A stretch of 64,000 bases of DNA, taken from contig MU004233.1 of assembly GCA_010405405.1 (NCBI GenBank), positions 1,439,122 through 1,503,121 on the forward strand, read 5' to 3'. A model generated the notes under the pieces. The model made no database searches. It was not told the origin of the DNA and saw nothing but the letters and a program-made list of their open reading frames with translations. This stretch comes from Microthyrium microscopicum. Its lineage: Eukaryota; Ascomycota; Dothideomycetes; Microthyriales; Microthyriaceae. Below are positions 22,644 through 33,235 of this stretch, piece after piece. Within the stretch, counting starts at the first letter, position 1, and the number at the start of each line of letters is the position of its first letter. The position numbers were made by a program, and so were the translations under genes.

Positions 22644-23137
22644 ATGTCCAACTCTATTACAATTCCGTCCTCGTTCCGAAAACCATCTTCTCCTACCACG
22701 CCTTCGTCTTTTGCTAGCTCCAACCTCAGCCCCTCGTCATATACGCCCTCTGAGTCCCGTCTGTCCAAAGAAGCCAAGGGCAAAGGCAAGCAAGATGCTG
22801 CTCTAGAGGAGCGTGAGCGTTGGGCTTCAAGCCCGTTCCGACGGCGGCAAAGTCTTATGGGCAAGGAGTTGGAGCGGAGTGAGCATATAGTTGTTGATGT
22901 GGGCAGCCCGGAAGCCCCGCAGCTGGTGAGTTGATAATCTCACGGTATTGGGACAAAAGCTAATCAGATGTCTAGATCTCGTGCGTGAAGAGCTCACAGG
23001 GCTTTGACTGGAACCGCTCCATTTTCCTACCACGATATTTGACCGGTGACGATGGCGGGTTGGAGCATCGACAGGAACCCATTGAGGATGTGGTAGTGAC
23101 TGATGAAGAAGCCCAAAAGTGGCTGCCACAGTGGTAG
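22644..23137 (+). CDS. small conserved-looking protein of unknown function
   Basis: Two exons, 22644–22925 and 22976–23137, with a 50-bp GT–AG intron in phase 0, give 147 residues. The N-terminal two thirds are Ser/Pro-rich and disordered with a basic stretch (SKEAKGKGK) and SSPFRRRQS. The second exon encodes a compact tail: ISCVKSSQGFDWNRSIFLPRY, an acidic linker, and a final EEAQKWLPQW. The exon-2 part looks like a short conserved motif. I cannot name the family. No signal peptide or membrane helix is present. The first exon alone would stop four codons into the intron, which supports splicing. Confidence 0.7.
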
Positions 23138-24333
23138 TTGCTTTGCAGGACGGTGTTTGGGAAACGCCGGGTTTGCTCTTGCGTAGTGTACGCTTAGCCA
23201 GCCTGGCTGTATGATATTTCTTTGATGCATTACGATGAACGGTGAATTATTTTGCTCGGATCAAGCTTGGATGGCGTTGGGTTCATGGTCGGATCAAGCT
23301 TGGATGGCGTTGGGTTCATGGTCGGATCAAGCTTGGATGGCGTTGGGTTCATGGATCACGGAAGGAGCATGTTCCTTAGATGGCTCTGATATACGCTCTC
23401 ACAGGCTCGGTTTGCTTTTTCGGTTTGTTTGAGAATATCACATACTTCGCTCTTACTCGTGCTCATGCTCGTGCTCATGCAGTCATGGGGCACGTACTGT
23501 AGACAAAAAGTGCTGCTTTGCCAATGACGATGGACTGTGAAGGAGAGAATCAAGATAATTGCTGCTCCTTTCCAATGTCTTGTCTCATCAATGACGCTAC
23601 ACATCGAGAACTATCTTTCTTGCCCTTTAACTATTCTTAGCATCGATAGCCCGTTGAATTCTTCCCTACCCGATGCAAAGGAGAGCACTCAACTAACTAT
23701 CGTAGCTATTGGTAGCTTTCATACTCGATTGAAATTCTTAGTTTACTTCGTTCAACAGTTGGCAATGGTGAACGGGCCGTGAAATCAAGCCATGCAAACC
23801 CGAAGCCTGAGCGTCGTTCGTATATCAAACCAGAATGATGTGGCCATCTCTCGTTTACAATGCAATCACATTGAACAACATGGGTTATAAAATAGTGTTA
23901 CAGGATGCTGGTTCTTCTGAATATCAGAAACCACAAACTTCCACAGCAGCAATCCGATCTGGCATCATTCCAACTATCAACTATCATATCGTCTAACTAA
24001 TTTAGACTGAAGGTCCGTACTCCATCTGCTCTTCCATGAATCTTGCTACAGACTAGCTTGCTTCGGTGGACTGCAATACTTCCCATACACTTTGATATCT
24101 CTCCTCTTTCTAGATCAAGAGGCTGTACTCTGCTTCACATCAGAGCAGATGATAGACAGCGAGGTTCATGGGGGCACTTCGCTTACGCTGTCTATGCGCT
24201 GATTGACTGTAATTTGAGTACGACAAACTAATATTACAGCAGACAATCCGTTTAAAATCCTCACATCAACCCAGCTTTACCCCATAGTACCCTCACTCAA
24301 GTTTCGCTTCAAAGCCCAAATCCAGCCGAAAAG
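23138..24333. other. intergenic region with a 33-bp minisatellite
   Basis: Apart from the tandem repeat at 23256–23354 and a GCTCATGCTCGT-type microsatellite near 23460–23480, nothing is supported. Small frames at 23537–23782 and 24043–24231 have no protein-like character I can defend. Confidence 0.5.
23256..23354. repeat. three perfect 33-bp tandem repeats
   Basis: Three identical copies of a 33-bp unit that starts tcggatcaagcttggatggc. The unit length is a multiple of three. An ATG-started frame runs through the array and would repeat SDQAWMALGSW, but no other feature supports a protein. Confidence 0.9.
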
Positions 24334-24540
24334 ATGGCTGCCGATCCGCCAGAGATACCTGAGGAAGTCCTAGAATTCATCAAGGAAAATGAAGCCACTT
24401 TGACACCTAGTGAAATAATTTTCGATATGATGATGAAGTATGGCATGAAATACGATCTCCGTTTCATCACAGAGGAACGACTTGCGCAAGAAATCAAATT
24501 GATCCGCGAAAATCCAAGTAGAGCAGGAATGAGTACTTGA
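24334..24540 (+). CDS. small helical protein, related to the product at 25512
   Basis: A 68-residue single-exon frame with an ATG in context aagATGgct. The sequence has the pattern EIPEEVLEFIKENEATLTPS, then EIIFDMMMKYGMKYDL, then EERLAQEIKLIREN: three predicted amphipathic helices. It aligns with the middle of the protein encoded at 25512 (IPDGAKKIIEKWY, PEGIIGFVLTEYPEL, IKKEMKVLRER), so the two appear to be diverged tandem paralogs. No known domain is recognised. A three-helix, possibly DNA-binding-like fold is only a guess. Confidence 0.55.
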   Translation: MAADPPEIPEEVLEFIKENEATLTPSEIIFDMMMKYGMKYDLRFITEERLAQEIKLIRENPSRAGMST

Positions 24541-25511
24541 AGAATAGGTACGAATAAGCAATGTCGATATTCATGCGAAAACTAACAGCTAATGGCAAGC
24601 CAGGTACCTCAAAGATATCGTGTTGATTGTCCGCATAGAGAGAAGGGTATTGGTATCGTCTCGTTGATCGAGAGACCAAATTTGTTGTTGCTAGGAAAGT
24701 TTTTAGTTTGACATTTACCTTTGTTTACAGCGAGGAGTTCTACGGGGTCATCTTACATCTGCCTGAGTTTGATGGTGGATGTTACACTGGCATGATAGAT
24801 GCAATTCTGATACCCAGTTATCTATGATTTTACAATGTTTACTGGTAGTTATAAACTGGTGATGGTGAGAAATGAACATGCCGTTTCTTTAATTCCTTCC
24901 TGTTATTTTGGCAATGATATCCAGGAACCGTGCAGTAGCTCTCGTTCAACGATTATGACATCGTTGATAAACATGGCAATCATCACTGAGAGTCTGCCAC
25001 TTGTTGTCCATACGCTGGGAACAGCACTCATGCTTTGGACTGAGTTTACCGCCAGGCTAGCATGGGCTTTGGCGGTATTCTAATGTGGTACTGGCTCTAT
25101 ATCATGGATCGTCACTGGCAGTGTATACCTGATATGTTGTCATGATAATCTCGTCATGTCTTCAGCCGGCTTAGACTTTCCAAATTCTGGGAGAATTCGG
25201 GAAAGTGCTTTCAACATAATGCAGAGGTTCTTTCCTTATATATAGACGGTACCCTCTGGGCATGAACCGAATCCTCCGTTGCCCGATACATTATGTCAAC
25301 AACATCAAGCATCGTTACCAAATCATCATGTCAGAAGACTTAAAACCATTGCACTACTTTACTCTTAGCGCCTTAGTAGTCGTAAATACGCACCGTAGGC
25401 CTTCGGTGCCCTTCATCCTCAGCAGATCAATAAAAGCCTACAGACAACCGATCCCAACTGGTAAATTGTCCATCAACCTGGTTTTTGTCACCCCAATGAA
25501 AAAGAACTGAT
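24541..25511. other. intergenic region with a TATA-like element
   Basis: A tatatata sequence at about 25237–25246 could serve the gene at 25512. No gene is supported; frames at 24835–25083 and 25262–25510 lack recognisable features. Confidence 0.45.
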
Positions 25512-25916
25512 ATGCTCCAAGGCATTAACCAACCAACTTCCAACTCCTCAACCACAAACGGTCACTCGAACGGTCACACGAACGGGCACACGAACGGTCA
25601 CACTTCAAGGATGGCAACGCAAAGCCGAATCATACCTGACGGGGCCAAGAAGATCATTGAAAAATGGTACAAAACGAATATCCCCGAGGGAATTATTGGT
25701 TTCGTCTTGACCGAGTATCCTGAACTCACTTGGCTCGCTGAAGGGGAATGTCATTGGATCAAGAAGGAGATGAAAGTGCTGCGAGAAAGAGACGATGCCG
25801 AAGCAGCGCTTCTGGCGGAAGCTGACAAGGAAAATGAAGCCGAGAAGGGAAATCAAGCTGACAAGCAAGATCAAGCTGACATGGAAAATCAAGCTGACAA
25901 GGAAAAGGAATCTTGA
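25512..25916 (+). CDS. small helical protein with NGHT repeats and an acidic-basic tail
   Basis: A single exon of 134 residues. The N-terminus carries a short repeat, NGHSNGHTNGHTNGHT. The middle (about residues 37–95) holds the helical region IPDGAKKIIEKWY…GIIGFVLTEYPEL…IKKEMKVLRERDD, which aligns with the 68-residue protein at 24334. The C-terminus repeats an ENQADKE-like unit about five times and would form a highly charged helix. No signal peptide. If MATQSRIIP (an internal ATG at 25611) were used, the NGHT part would be lost. Confidence 0.55.
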   Translation: MLQGINQPTSNSSTTNGHSNGHTNGHTNGHTSRMATQSRIIPDGAKKIIEKWYKTNIPEGIIGFVLTEYPELTWLAEGECHWIKKEMKVLRERDDAEAALLAEADKENEAEKGNQADKQDQADMENQADKEKES

Positions 25917-26339
25917 GTCGCTTTGGACAACTAAGGAGGTGTGTTGGTATTATTTTCATTGATCGAGAGCCTAGTGTTGAGATTGCTTGGAAATGAGTTC
26001 CAGACGTTCTTTACTTCACAATGGAAGATGAGAGATCACGGGCCCAGTAAGTTCTACCTGATACTCTCTTTGGGAATGATTGGTATTGGAGTGAAAAGAA
26101 GTTATAGTCTTAGCCTGATAACCTAGATTTCTATAGGAGTAATTCGTCCCAAATCGTATTGGCCTTCTGAGCTCTGCACGCTGAATCGGGCCGCTATCTT
26201 TTTCCCTTCATGCATGTCTACCTTGGTATGCCTTACTTGATATTGTTGTCACACCTTGCGAGCACTACCGCGTCGTCTAGACAGTATCTTCATCTCTGCG
26301 ACAGACACTTCTACTACCCTAGTGGTAGCATCTTTTACC
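25917..26339. other. no gene seen; upstream of a pseudogene
   Basis: The frame of the following pseudogene is open from 26256 but contains no ATG. Nothing else is supported. Confidence 0.45.
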
Positions 26340-27378
26340 AGGTCTGTTGCCGGCTTTGGGTTTTCAGTCGGGGACAGCATCGCAGGTATCAACCTGATAA
26401 AAGACCTAATCAAATCACTTGAGATGGAGCTGGTCCAGGCCAAGGATACAGAGATCTGATCCGGGAGCTTTACGTTCTTGAGCGAGCGCCGATAGAAGTA
26501 AAACAACTGGATGTCCATGAGTCGCTTCAGTTCGATAAGAGTACGATCGAGCAGGCAGCATGCCAGAGCCAGGAGGTTATTTCAGCCTTTCTTGGGAAGA
26601 TTGAGAAGTATAACCACTCTTTGCGACTTTGTGGCTCTGGAAGCACCCTCAAAGATTCTCTCAAGAAGATGCAATGGTCGTTGAACAAGAAGGACGATAT
26701 CAAGGAGTTTCAGGCTCGAGGAGCTGCCCATTCGTCCGCGTTGGTCTGTCTGCTAAGTGCTTTACAGATGTGAGTTCTCATTGAATCTGCTTGGATACCA
26801 GTGCCTATGAGGCAAAACCAACTGAAAGTGTAGGAAATCGATAAGCCTTCAACCTGGCGCTAGCACAGCGGCATCTGCAACACAGTGTAACGCCATATTA
26901 AGTCTTACTCGGACAGTATCTCAAAGTTTCGCCAAGCTACACTCAGTGGTGGAAAGTATAGTGACAACCTTCAATGCTTCCAAGATCTCAAAGTTGTCAT
27001 CACTGGAACCGAAGAAGTCAGCCTGCGAAGCTTCGCATTATTGACAGACATGCAGCGACAACTTCCTCCACAAGTTCATCTCCTAGTAGTCTATCTTACC
27101 GACGCTTGTGGTGCATTTGCTACTTTGTCATTGGACTTGATCGATTCATGGGTTGATTTTGACTCGGCGCTGGAAAATCGATTCAGGAATATGTGTTCAG
27201 GAAAGATTCTGCGGAGGGAGTACGTTCTGGACAATCCCTCGACCAAGGCTCCCCCAAGCCCAGACATTCCCTGGAGTCCAAATTGCCCCGTGGTACTAGA
27301 TTGAACATGGACATGGTTTTTGGCGTTCTCGCAGTAGACAAGGAAGACATTACCTTCCAAAGAAGAATAGACTTCTAA
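26340..27378 (+). pseudogene. decayed fungal STAND/ULD-type protein gene
   Basis: A fungal-specific N-terminal domain can be read from about 26340: VAGFGFSVGDSIAGINLIKD, then YRDLIRELYVLERAPIEVKQ and STLKDSLKKMQWSLNKKDDI. It is followed by a GT–AG intron at 26770–26833 and a ubiquitin-like ULD-type domain (QLPPQVHLLVVYLTDACGAF, RFRNMCSGKILRREYVLDN, then LNMDMVFGVL). The gene is broken in at least three ways. The codon at the expected start is AGG, with no in-frame ATG upstream. The frame shifts by one base near 26420, between LIKDLIKS and the GYRDLIREL block. The frame shifts again near 27280–27300, between the REYVLDN block and the MDMVFGVL block. Intact relatives, as I recall them, carry these blocks in one frame. 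The downstream zinc-ribbon tail seen in some relatives is absent. Confidence 0.75.
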
Positions 27379-27468
27379 AAAGACTTCACAAGGTGATGTA
27401 TTCATATCAAAAGATCGAGTCCACTACTCCCCCCTCCACCTGAATAGGTATTCAAGTGGTATACTAGC

Positions 27469-28129
27469 TTATAGCTCTTCCATTCTGTTGGCATTGCCAT
27501 AGGCTCCCACAATCTCATATAGGACCCCTTCGCGTTTCTGCATATCGTTAGCATGAAGTATATGGAGTTTTCGTCTGCACAAGAGTTTTCATTACCTTGC
27601 CATGATTATAGACCAAACGGATTTCGGGTCGAGGAATATCATTTTCTGAGGTAATAGTTCTTAATGTGAAGCTCCAGTCATTCGCAGTATGTTTGACTGG
27701 GGCCTCTGTATCTCCCATCATGTCCAGGATCTTATTCAGTTGGGAGCGATGAAAGCTGAAGTCCTGGGGCACTCGACGCATGCCTCCAGTCTGATCACGA
27801 AGCTGCTGATGCATTTGTGCTTCAACCTGAGCTATGTCAGTATAAATTAAAGCTTAGCAGAGGGTTGCCCAAGCCAACACACGTAACGAGAGCCAATTAT
27901 GACTTGCATGGCGATCCATTCGAGCATACTATGGTGGCCGTTCCATGTAATGTAAAGCTCGCCAAGTAACTCAAGTATTATAGATCGTTGTCATGAAGTG
28001 CGTTTTGATACAGGAAGAACTTAAACTTCGAAGAGTTCCCGGCTCTAGTGCGGCATCCAGCGTTGCTAACGGCGTGTATTCGGGGTGAGAGATCACTTCA
28101 GCTGCTAGCTCTGCTCTACTTGGTCTCAT
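27469..28129 (-). pseudogene. unrecognised gene with a disrupted or unresolved middle
   Basis: Three 3' exon pieces are clear: about 27980–27883 (ELYITWNGHHSMLEWIAMQ…IIGSRY), 27826–27596 (VEAQMHQQLRDQTGG…LVYNHGK) and 27537–27469 (KREGVLYEIVGAYGNANRMEEL, stop). They join through GT–AG introns in phase 0. A plausible 5' part starts at the ATG at 28129 (MRPSRAELAAEVISHPEYTP…LEPGTLRS). Between about 27985 and 28050 the coding-like sequence changes frame twice (LRS, then KFFLYQNALHDN, then RSIILELLGEL), and no splice pair restores it. Either this is a recent pseudogene with two one-base losses or the exon structure is unusual. The ATG overlaps the end of the upstream gene as TGAATG. I do not recognise the family. 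Confidence 0.45.
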
Positions 28130-29050
28130 TCACTCAAAATAGCCGGCGGCAAAATACCATGTGGACTGAAAGCCTTGCTTGAATGAAAATATCTCAGCTG
28201 GGTATATGTTGCACTCCAAGTGTTCGACAGGAAAACGCTGCACAACCTGAGTAATGGAAGCCAATGAGTTATTCTTTTCCATTTCAAGCTCTTTGGCGTC
28301 CAGAATGAAGTTGATCCATGACACATTTGGGAAATACTCGTGGATAGCATGGATATGACCAAAATTCGCGGTATGGCAGTGCTCAAACCAGGTGCTGTAG
28401 TTTGGAATTTGCAGGCGAGTGATTAGCTTTGCGTTAAAACGCGCCAGAGAGATTCGAGTATCACTGGAGTGATGAATGCCAGCCTCTATTTGTAGCCAGT
28501 TGGTCCGTGAAATTCGTAGCCAGTTGTCCGGTGTGATCTCAAAAGCGTTGTACTTCCATATCATGTGCTGAGCTTGTTGATAGAATAGTCGACAGGTAGC
28601 AAGGATTGATAAATGCACGTTGCGTTGTCTCTTAGCCACGTGCATGCTCAATCCATTGTTCTTCGGATAACTCTCCTTGGAAACGTGTATACGGATGAGT
28701 TGATTTGCAGGAGCGACTAGCAGGTGATGGAAAATCATTTCTCGCAGCTCCACCGGCAGTTTATACTGCAAATAGGAGATGCCATCGTTGGAGATTTAAG
28801 TATTGGCCATAACGACGGAAAGGTGGCAAGAGAGACCAAACGTAATGAGAGCGACCGACTGTACTTGGAGAGAGCGGATGTGATGGGAGAAACTGAATGT
28901 GATGAAGGTGATCGAGGGCAAGGGGGACGATAGATTGTAGTGGGAGGGATAGGTCGTGCTGATCTCGGATAATTTCCCGTTGTTGATGGCGGAATTGCTG
29001 TTGTTGATGGCGAAACTGCCTGGGATAGGTGTTAATACTTCTCTACTCAT
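28130..29050 (-). CDS. F-box-like / 2EXR-type fungal protein
   Basis: Two exons, 29050–28865 and 28765–28130, with a 99-bp GT–AG intron in phase 0, give 273 residues. The second exon opens with the pattern typical of the large fungal F-box-like/2EXR families, YKLPVELREMIFHHLLV, followed by LSILATCRLFYQQAQHMIWKYNAFEI, where a hydrophobic helix carries the TCR motif. Such proteins are often substrate adaptors or of unknown role. The N-terminal 62 residues (MSREVLTPIPGSF…) are Ser/Ile-rich and not conserved-looking. The long open frame by itself would start at a TTG; the upstream exon supplies the ATG. The C-terminus may be truncated, because the following gene fragment begins at once. Confidence 0.65.
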
Positions 29051-29476
29051 CGGTCACATCTAATTTTTTTGGGGGTCATAGCAGCCAGTCGTATAGTTGA
29101 CTTCTGCTTTCGAGGTTTTGGATAAATTTTGTGAAGCTGCTAGGAATTTCCCGAGAACGATGGGAGAAGTGAATTACGTTTATGAAATGCAGTTTAGACC
29201 GGCGCCTTTGATGGGCTCATGGCACTGAGAAATCAAAGTCACAGAGAGAGATCGGAAATGTGGTTTGCGTTGGGTATAGAGCACGGGAAGTGAGTACCCC
29301 TAACCCAAAAGTCGACTTCATTTGAAAGCACTTGATATATATAGCACAAAGTTTGCGTGTAATAATGGAAACATCAAACGCAATAAAACACTTGCAACAA
29401 AAAACTCGCAATTTGAAACGTTCGCGATAAACCACACGCAGTAAATCACTCGCAATGGAAAACGACAAACAAAATC
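29051..29476. other. no gene seen
   Basis: Upstream region of the F-box-like gene and 3' flank of the disordered-protein gene. AT-rich, no recognisable element. Confidence 0.5.
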
Positions 29477-30253
29477 CTACAAAAAGCCTTGACCAAATCC
29501 AGACCTCATACCGAGTCCTCCTGAGCTGGGCCCTCGAACGATAGACCCAGAATCAGATTCGGACCCATCATCCGACTCATCGTCAGATATGTCTTCTCGA
29601 CTGGGTTGCCAGTCATCCTCCTCTTCCTCTTCATCCTCTTCAGCGTTAGCGGAAGAAGAAGAAGTTAATGATGGTACGGCATGGACAATTTGCGGCGCGG
29701 GCATCTGTCCGATTGGTGTATTTGCGACAGTTTGTTGTCTTGGTATTGAAGTTGCACTTGGAGTCAAAAAGGGTTGCGGTGAGGGCGCACCAGATCTTCT
29801 TGATCTTTGAAGAGCAGCAACACGTGCTGTTGTTGCTGTTACTGGTGATGGTGGTGGCGATGGCCAGGGCGAGTCAGCTCTTGTGGTTGGTGCTGGTGTT
29901 GATGGTAGAAACGGGAAGTTGAAGACACGCCTTCCGGAAGGCTCGTGATGCGCTGCCGTAGCAGCAGTCGCCATCGTTCTAGCTGCTGCTATAATTGCTA
30001 CGTGGAGCGGGGTTGGCGTAACCATCGTTCCTGGATTTGGCGCTGCACGCCGCCGAGGATTGAAGAGGTTTCCTTCGCCAGGGACCCTCGCTACCCGAGT
30101 GGGTAGTCCAGGGGCGAGAGGTGTCACCCAGTTGGCAAGTGTTGCCTGCTGGGATGCCACTCGTTGACGGCGAAGGGGTCTGAGGGGGCGCGGGCTATCC
30201 CGTCCGCCCCGAAGGGGAACCATCCCTGGGACGCGAGGACAGAGCGGGCGCAT
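29477..30253 (-). CDS. disordered Pro/Ser/Ala-rich protein with an acidic patch
   Basis: A single exon of 258 residues from the ATG at 30253. The N-terminus is Arg/Pro-rich (PRPLRPLRRQR) and the middle is Ala/Pro/Thr-rich with PSPPPSP-type runs. The end is a long acidic stretch (NAEEDEEEEEDDW, then DISDDESDDGSESDSGS) and a Gly-rich tail. No folded domain, signal peptide or membrane helix is visible. The sequence before the ATG resembles a splice acceptor (ctctattag), so an upstream exon is possible. Function unknown. Confidence 0.5.
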   Translation of the reverse strand: MRPLCPRVPGMVPLRGGRDSPRPLRPLRRQRVASQQATLANWVTPLAPGLPTRVARVPGEGNLFNPRRRAAPNPGTMVTPTPLHVAIIAAARTMATAATAAHHEPSGRRVFNFPFLPSTPAPTTRADSPWPSPPPSPVTATTARVAALQRSRRSGAPSPQPFLTPSATSIPRQQTVANTPIGQMPAPQIVHAVPSLTSSSSANAEEDEEEEEDDWQPSREDISDDESDDGSESDSGSIVRGPSSGGLGMRSGFGQGFL

Positions 30254-32018
30254 CCTAATAGAGAAAGTTCTTTTGCGGTTGGTGGTGGAGGTGGTGGTTG
30301 TTGAAGTTTTTGGTAATGGTTGATGCTTTTACGCTGCGACAAGCGACGATGGGGGGCAACTGGTTGATTTGGAAGCTGGGTTGGAAAATTTGGTTGGTAA
30401 AATCTGTGTTGGGGAATAACTTTGGGCCTACTGTGTAAAATTGTTGTTTGTGCCAGAGGCCGGTCTGTAAATTATTGGGGGGAACGCATTACTTTATAGG
30501 CAAGAGCTGGTGCACACATCACGTCTGTGGAATCCGGTAGAGCATCGGCGCTGAACTCAAATAGGCAGGTATGTTCATCAGGTATGCGCGTGGTTGTGAT
30601 CTGGTACGGTAGGTTGGTATATGACTGTCTCTGGCGGTGGTCGACCATAGCTGAGAATCTCACGATGATTTTTAGCATTGAATTTCCACCATGCTGCTGG
30701 GGCAGTACAAGCACTGGTGGTGGTTTCTTGGAGCAAGAATTCCGCCGAAATGCACATGAATTATACTTGAGTTCGATGAGCATGATCAGTTTATCTGGAA
30801 GTTTTATGACACTTTGATGTTGGGTGTTGATCTGAATGCATGGTGAGTAAGAGTAGGAGGTAGTCAACTGGGCGATAAAATAAGTGGCACGCTCTCATCA
30901 AGTATGATGTCTGCCATCTAGTACGCTTTATGCCAAGGTATATTATCTTCTTTTCAAAGTGGATGACACTCGATTCCCCATCAAATGCGTTGGGATTTAA
31001 AGTAGCTTTTCTTTAAGAGTTGCTATAGAAGACATCATATTTGATGGGAGCGCGCCATTGATTCTGTCACCCGGTTGGTAGCCAGTGCACCTAGTACGAC
31101 GTATAAATCTATGGTTCCAAACTTCCAAGGTCCGGTTTGGTCGACGTGACGACATTTTCTGAACACTGTGGATTTTTTGCTGTAATAAATGCAACACGAC
31201 TAAAAAACCGACAAGGAAAACATTGTCCTCGGTGGGAAGTAGAAAATTGGCGTACGAACTACCTGGAGTTGAAAGACATGAAGTTAGGATAAGGCTGAAA
31301 GCAAGGCTGAGACAGCGATACTTTTTGCAGTACAAGCCCATTAATGATAGCGCTATATCATTTCTGCGGCGTTATAAGCTTTGCTGGCCCTATTTTCCAT
31401 CATGACATTAAGTCTCTAAATTGATTCCCTTCTGTTTTTCTACAGTATCGACAAGCTCGAAGCCTTCATTTGTCTCGATGACCACCAATGTTTGTTTACA
31501 GCGTGGCAATCTGGTTGGCAAAGGTGCGCAAGGGGCTTAACGTACCAGAACTACTAAACAATGCAAGAAAGCCTGACACTTGTTTCTGGACCGCTATCAG
31601 CACGATCTGTGTAACGGGTAGGCTAGATACACCAGCTTTTGGCCTTACCGTAGACAAGTGTTATGCTGAAATTAATGTTGCAGAAAATAGGGGGGCCGTA
31701 AATACACGAGCCATGGTTGCCATGTGGTTGTGCAGTTGCAGGGATGTGTCTGTTGGTTGTGCTTGCCATTTGCTGTGGTACTGCAGCTCATCCTAACCAC
31801 CACCTGCATCCCCAAACCCGCCCAACGATCTCCCTCTCCACCAACATACCGGTTGCCATATTCTTACCGCCAAACAATTGCTACCACGGTACACTCTATC
31901 ACTCGCCGCTTCCTTTTTTCGGCCCGTTAGATTTGTATATGGCTGCACGCTTCGCAAGGCTAGCTCGAGACCCCTCCATTTCCACCGCATTGATCATCAA
32001 CAACTAAATCTCACAACA
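30254..32018. other. long region with at most one small possible ORF
   Basis: Only the minus-strand frame at 30472–30783 (separate entry) has any protein-like character. The right end is the upstream region of the Mo25 gene; C-rich sequence at 31795–31870 is probably promoter or leader. Confidence 0.45.
30472..30783 (-). CDS. possible small ORF of unknown function
   Basis: A 103-codon frame from an ATG, part of a longer open frame reaching 30867 without an ATG. It contains MLIELKYNSCAFRRN, PPPVLVLPQQHGGNSMLKII, and FEFSADALPDSTDVM. Composition is balanced, but no domain is recognised and no intron is needed. It could equally be chance. Confidence 0.25.
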   Translation of the reverse strand: MLIELKYNSCAFRRNSCSKKPPPVLVLPQQHGGNSMLKIIVRFSAMVDHRQRQSYTNLPYQITTTRIPDEHTCLFEFSADALPDSTDVMCAPALAYKVMRSPQ

Positions 32019-33235
32019 ATGGCTTTCCTTTTCCCCAGAAACAAGCAAAAGACTACAGTCGAAATAGTTCGAAGCGCAAAAGAATCCCTTCAGAAGCTGT
32101 CTTCGGTAGAACAGCTACCTTCAGCCGTAAGATCTTCCCTTACCATGTTTACATCTCGCTAACAAATCCCAAGCAAGATGAAGCACTATCACAAAAGCTG
32201 GCACAAATGAAACTGATTCTCCAAGGGACACAAGGTCCGTAGTCATTTCCTCTCAAGCTACTATCCATGCTAATAAATTGTATAGAAACAGAAGTCAGCC
32301 CCGAACAAGTCTTTCAACTCATCAACCTCCTCCTCTCCGAAGATCTCCTCTACCTCCTCGCCACAAACATACACAAAATCCCCTTTGAAGCTCGCAAAGA
32401 CACTCAAGCAATATTCTCCAACGCTTTCCGCTACAAATCTTCTGGCCAAGCAGAGCCCACCGCCCTACACTATGTCCTCACGCACCGTCCGCAAATCATC
32501 ACCGCCCTCTGCCACGGCTACGACCGTCGCGAGTCCGCCATGCCATGTGGTGGCGTCCTCCGCGAAGCACTAAAGTACGACGCCATCGCTGCTCTTATTC
32601 TCTATGACGAACCCACACCTGATGGACAGCCACGAAATCTTGCGGAAGTCGATACAACAGCGCCCGCGAGTGGAAAGGGTGTTTTCTGGCTATTCTTTGA
32701 CTGGATCGTCAAATCGAGCTTCGAAGTCTGCGCAGACGCATTCAGCACCTTCCGCGAAATCTTAACAAAACACAAAGCCCTCGTCGCCACCTACCTCGAA
32801 ACCAACTTCACCGAATTCTTCACACTATACAACCGCGCGCTCATCCAATCAGACAACTACGTGACAAAGCGGCAATCCATCAAACTTCTCGGCGAGCTCC
32901 TACTAGATCGCGCAAACTACAGTGTAATGACGGCATACGTCGACAGCGCGGAACATTTGAAATTATGCATGAAGTTACTACTCGACGACCGGCGGATGAT
33001 CAACTACGAAGGTTTCCACGTTTTCAAAGTGTTTGTGGCGAACCCAAATAAAAGTTATGCAGTGCAGAGAATGTTGGTGAATAATCGCGAGCGGCTATTG
33101 AGGTTTTTGCCAGGTTTTCTGAACGATCGGACGGATGATGATCAGTTTATGGATGAGCGGTCTTTCTTGATTCGGCAGATTGAGTTACTGCCGCAGGCAA
33201 ATTCAGAGGCAATGGCAGGGAATCCAGACTCATAG
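32019..33235 (+). CDS. Mo25/Hym1 family scaffold protein (CAB39 homolog)
   Basis: Three exons, 32019–32126, 32174–32234 and 32286–33235, give 372 residues with perfect frame closure. It begins MAFLFPRNKQKTTVEIVRSA, the usual Mo25 start. Typical blocks follow: LLYLLATNIHKIPFEARKD, LREALKYDAIAALIL, FEVCADAFSTFREILTKHK, YVTKRQSIKLLGELLLDRAN and NYEGFHVFKVFVANPNK. Mo25 is an all-helical armadillo-like repeat protein that binds and activates GCK-type kinases. In fungi Hym1 acts in the RAM/MOR network controlling polarity, septation and cell separation. Length matches the family. Confidence 0.96.

Noticed and set aside
31488-31796. 102-codon plus-strand frame upstream of Mo25
   Set aside because: No homology or splice evidence; it lies in the likely promoter and leader region.
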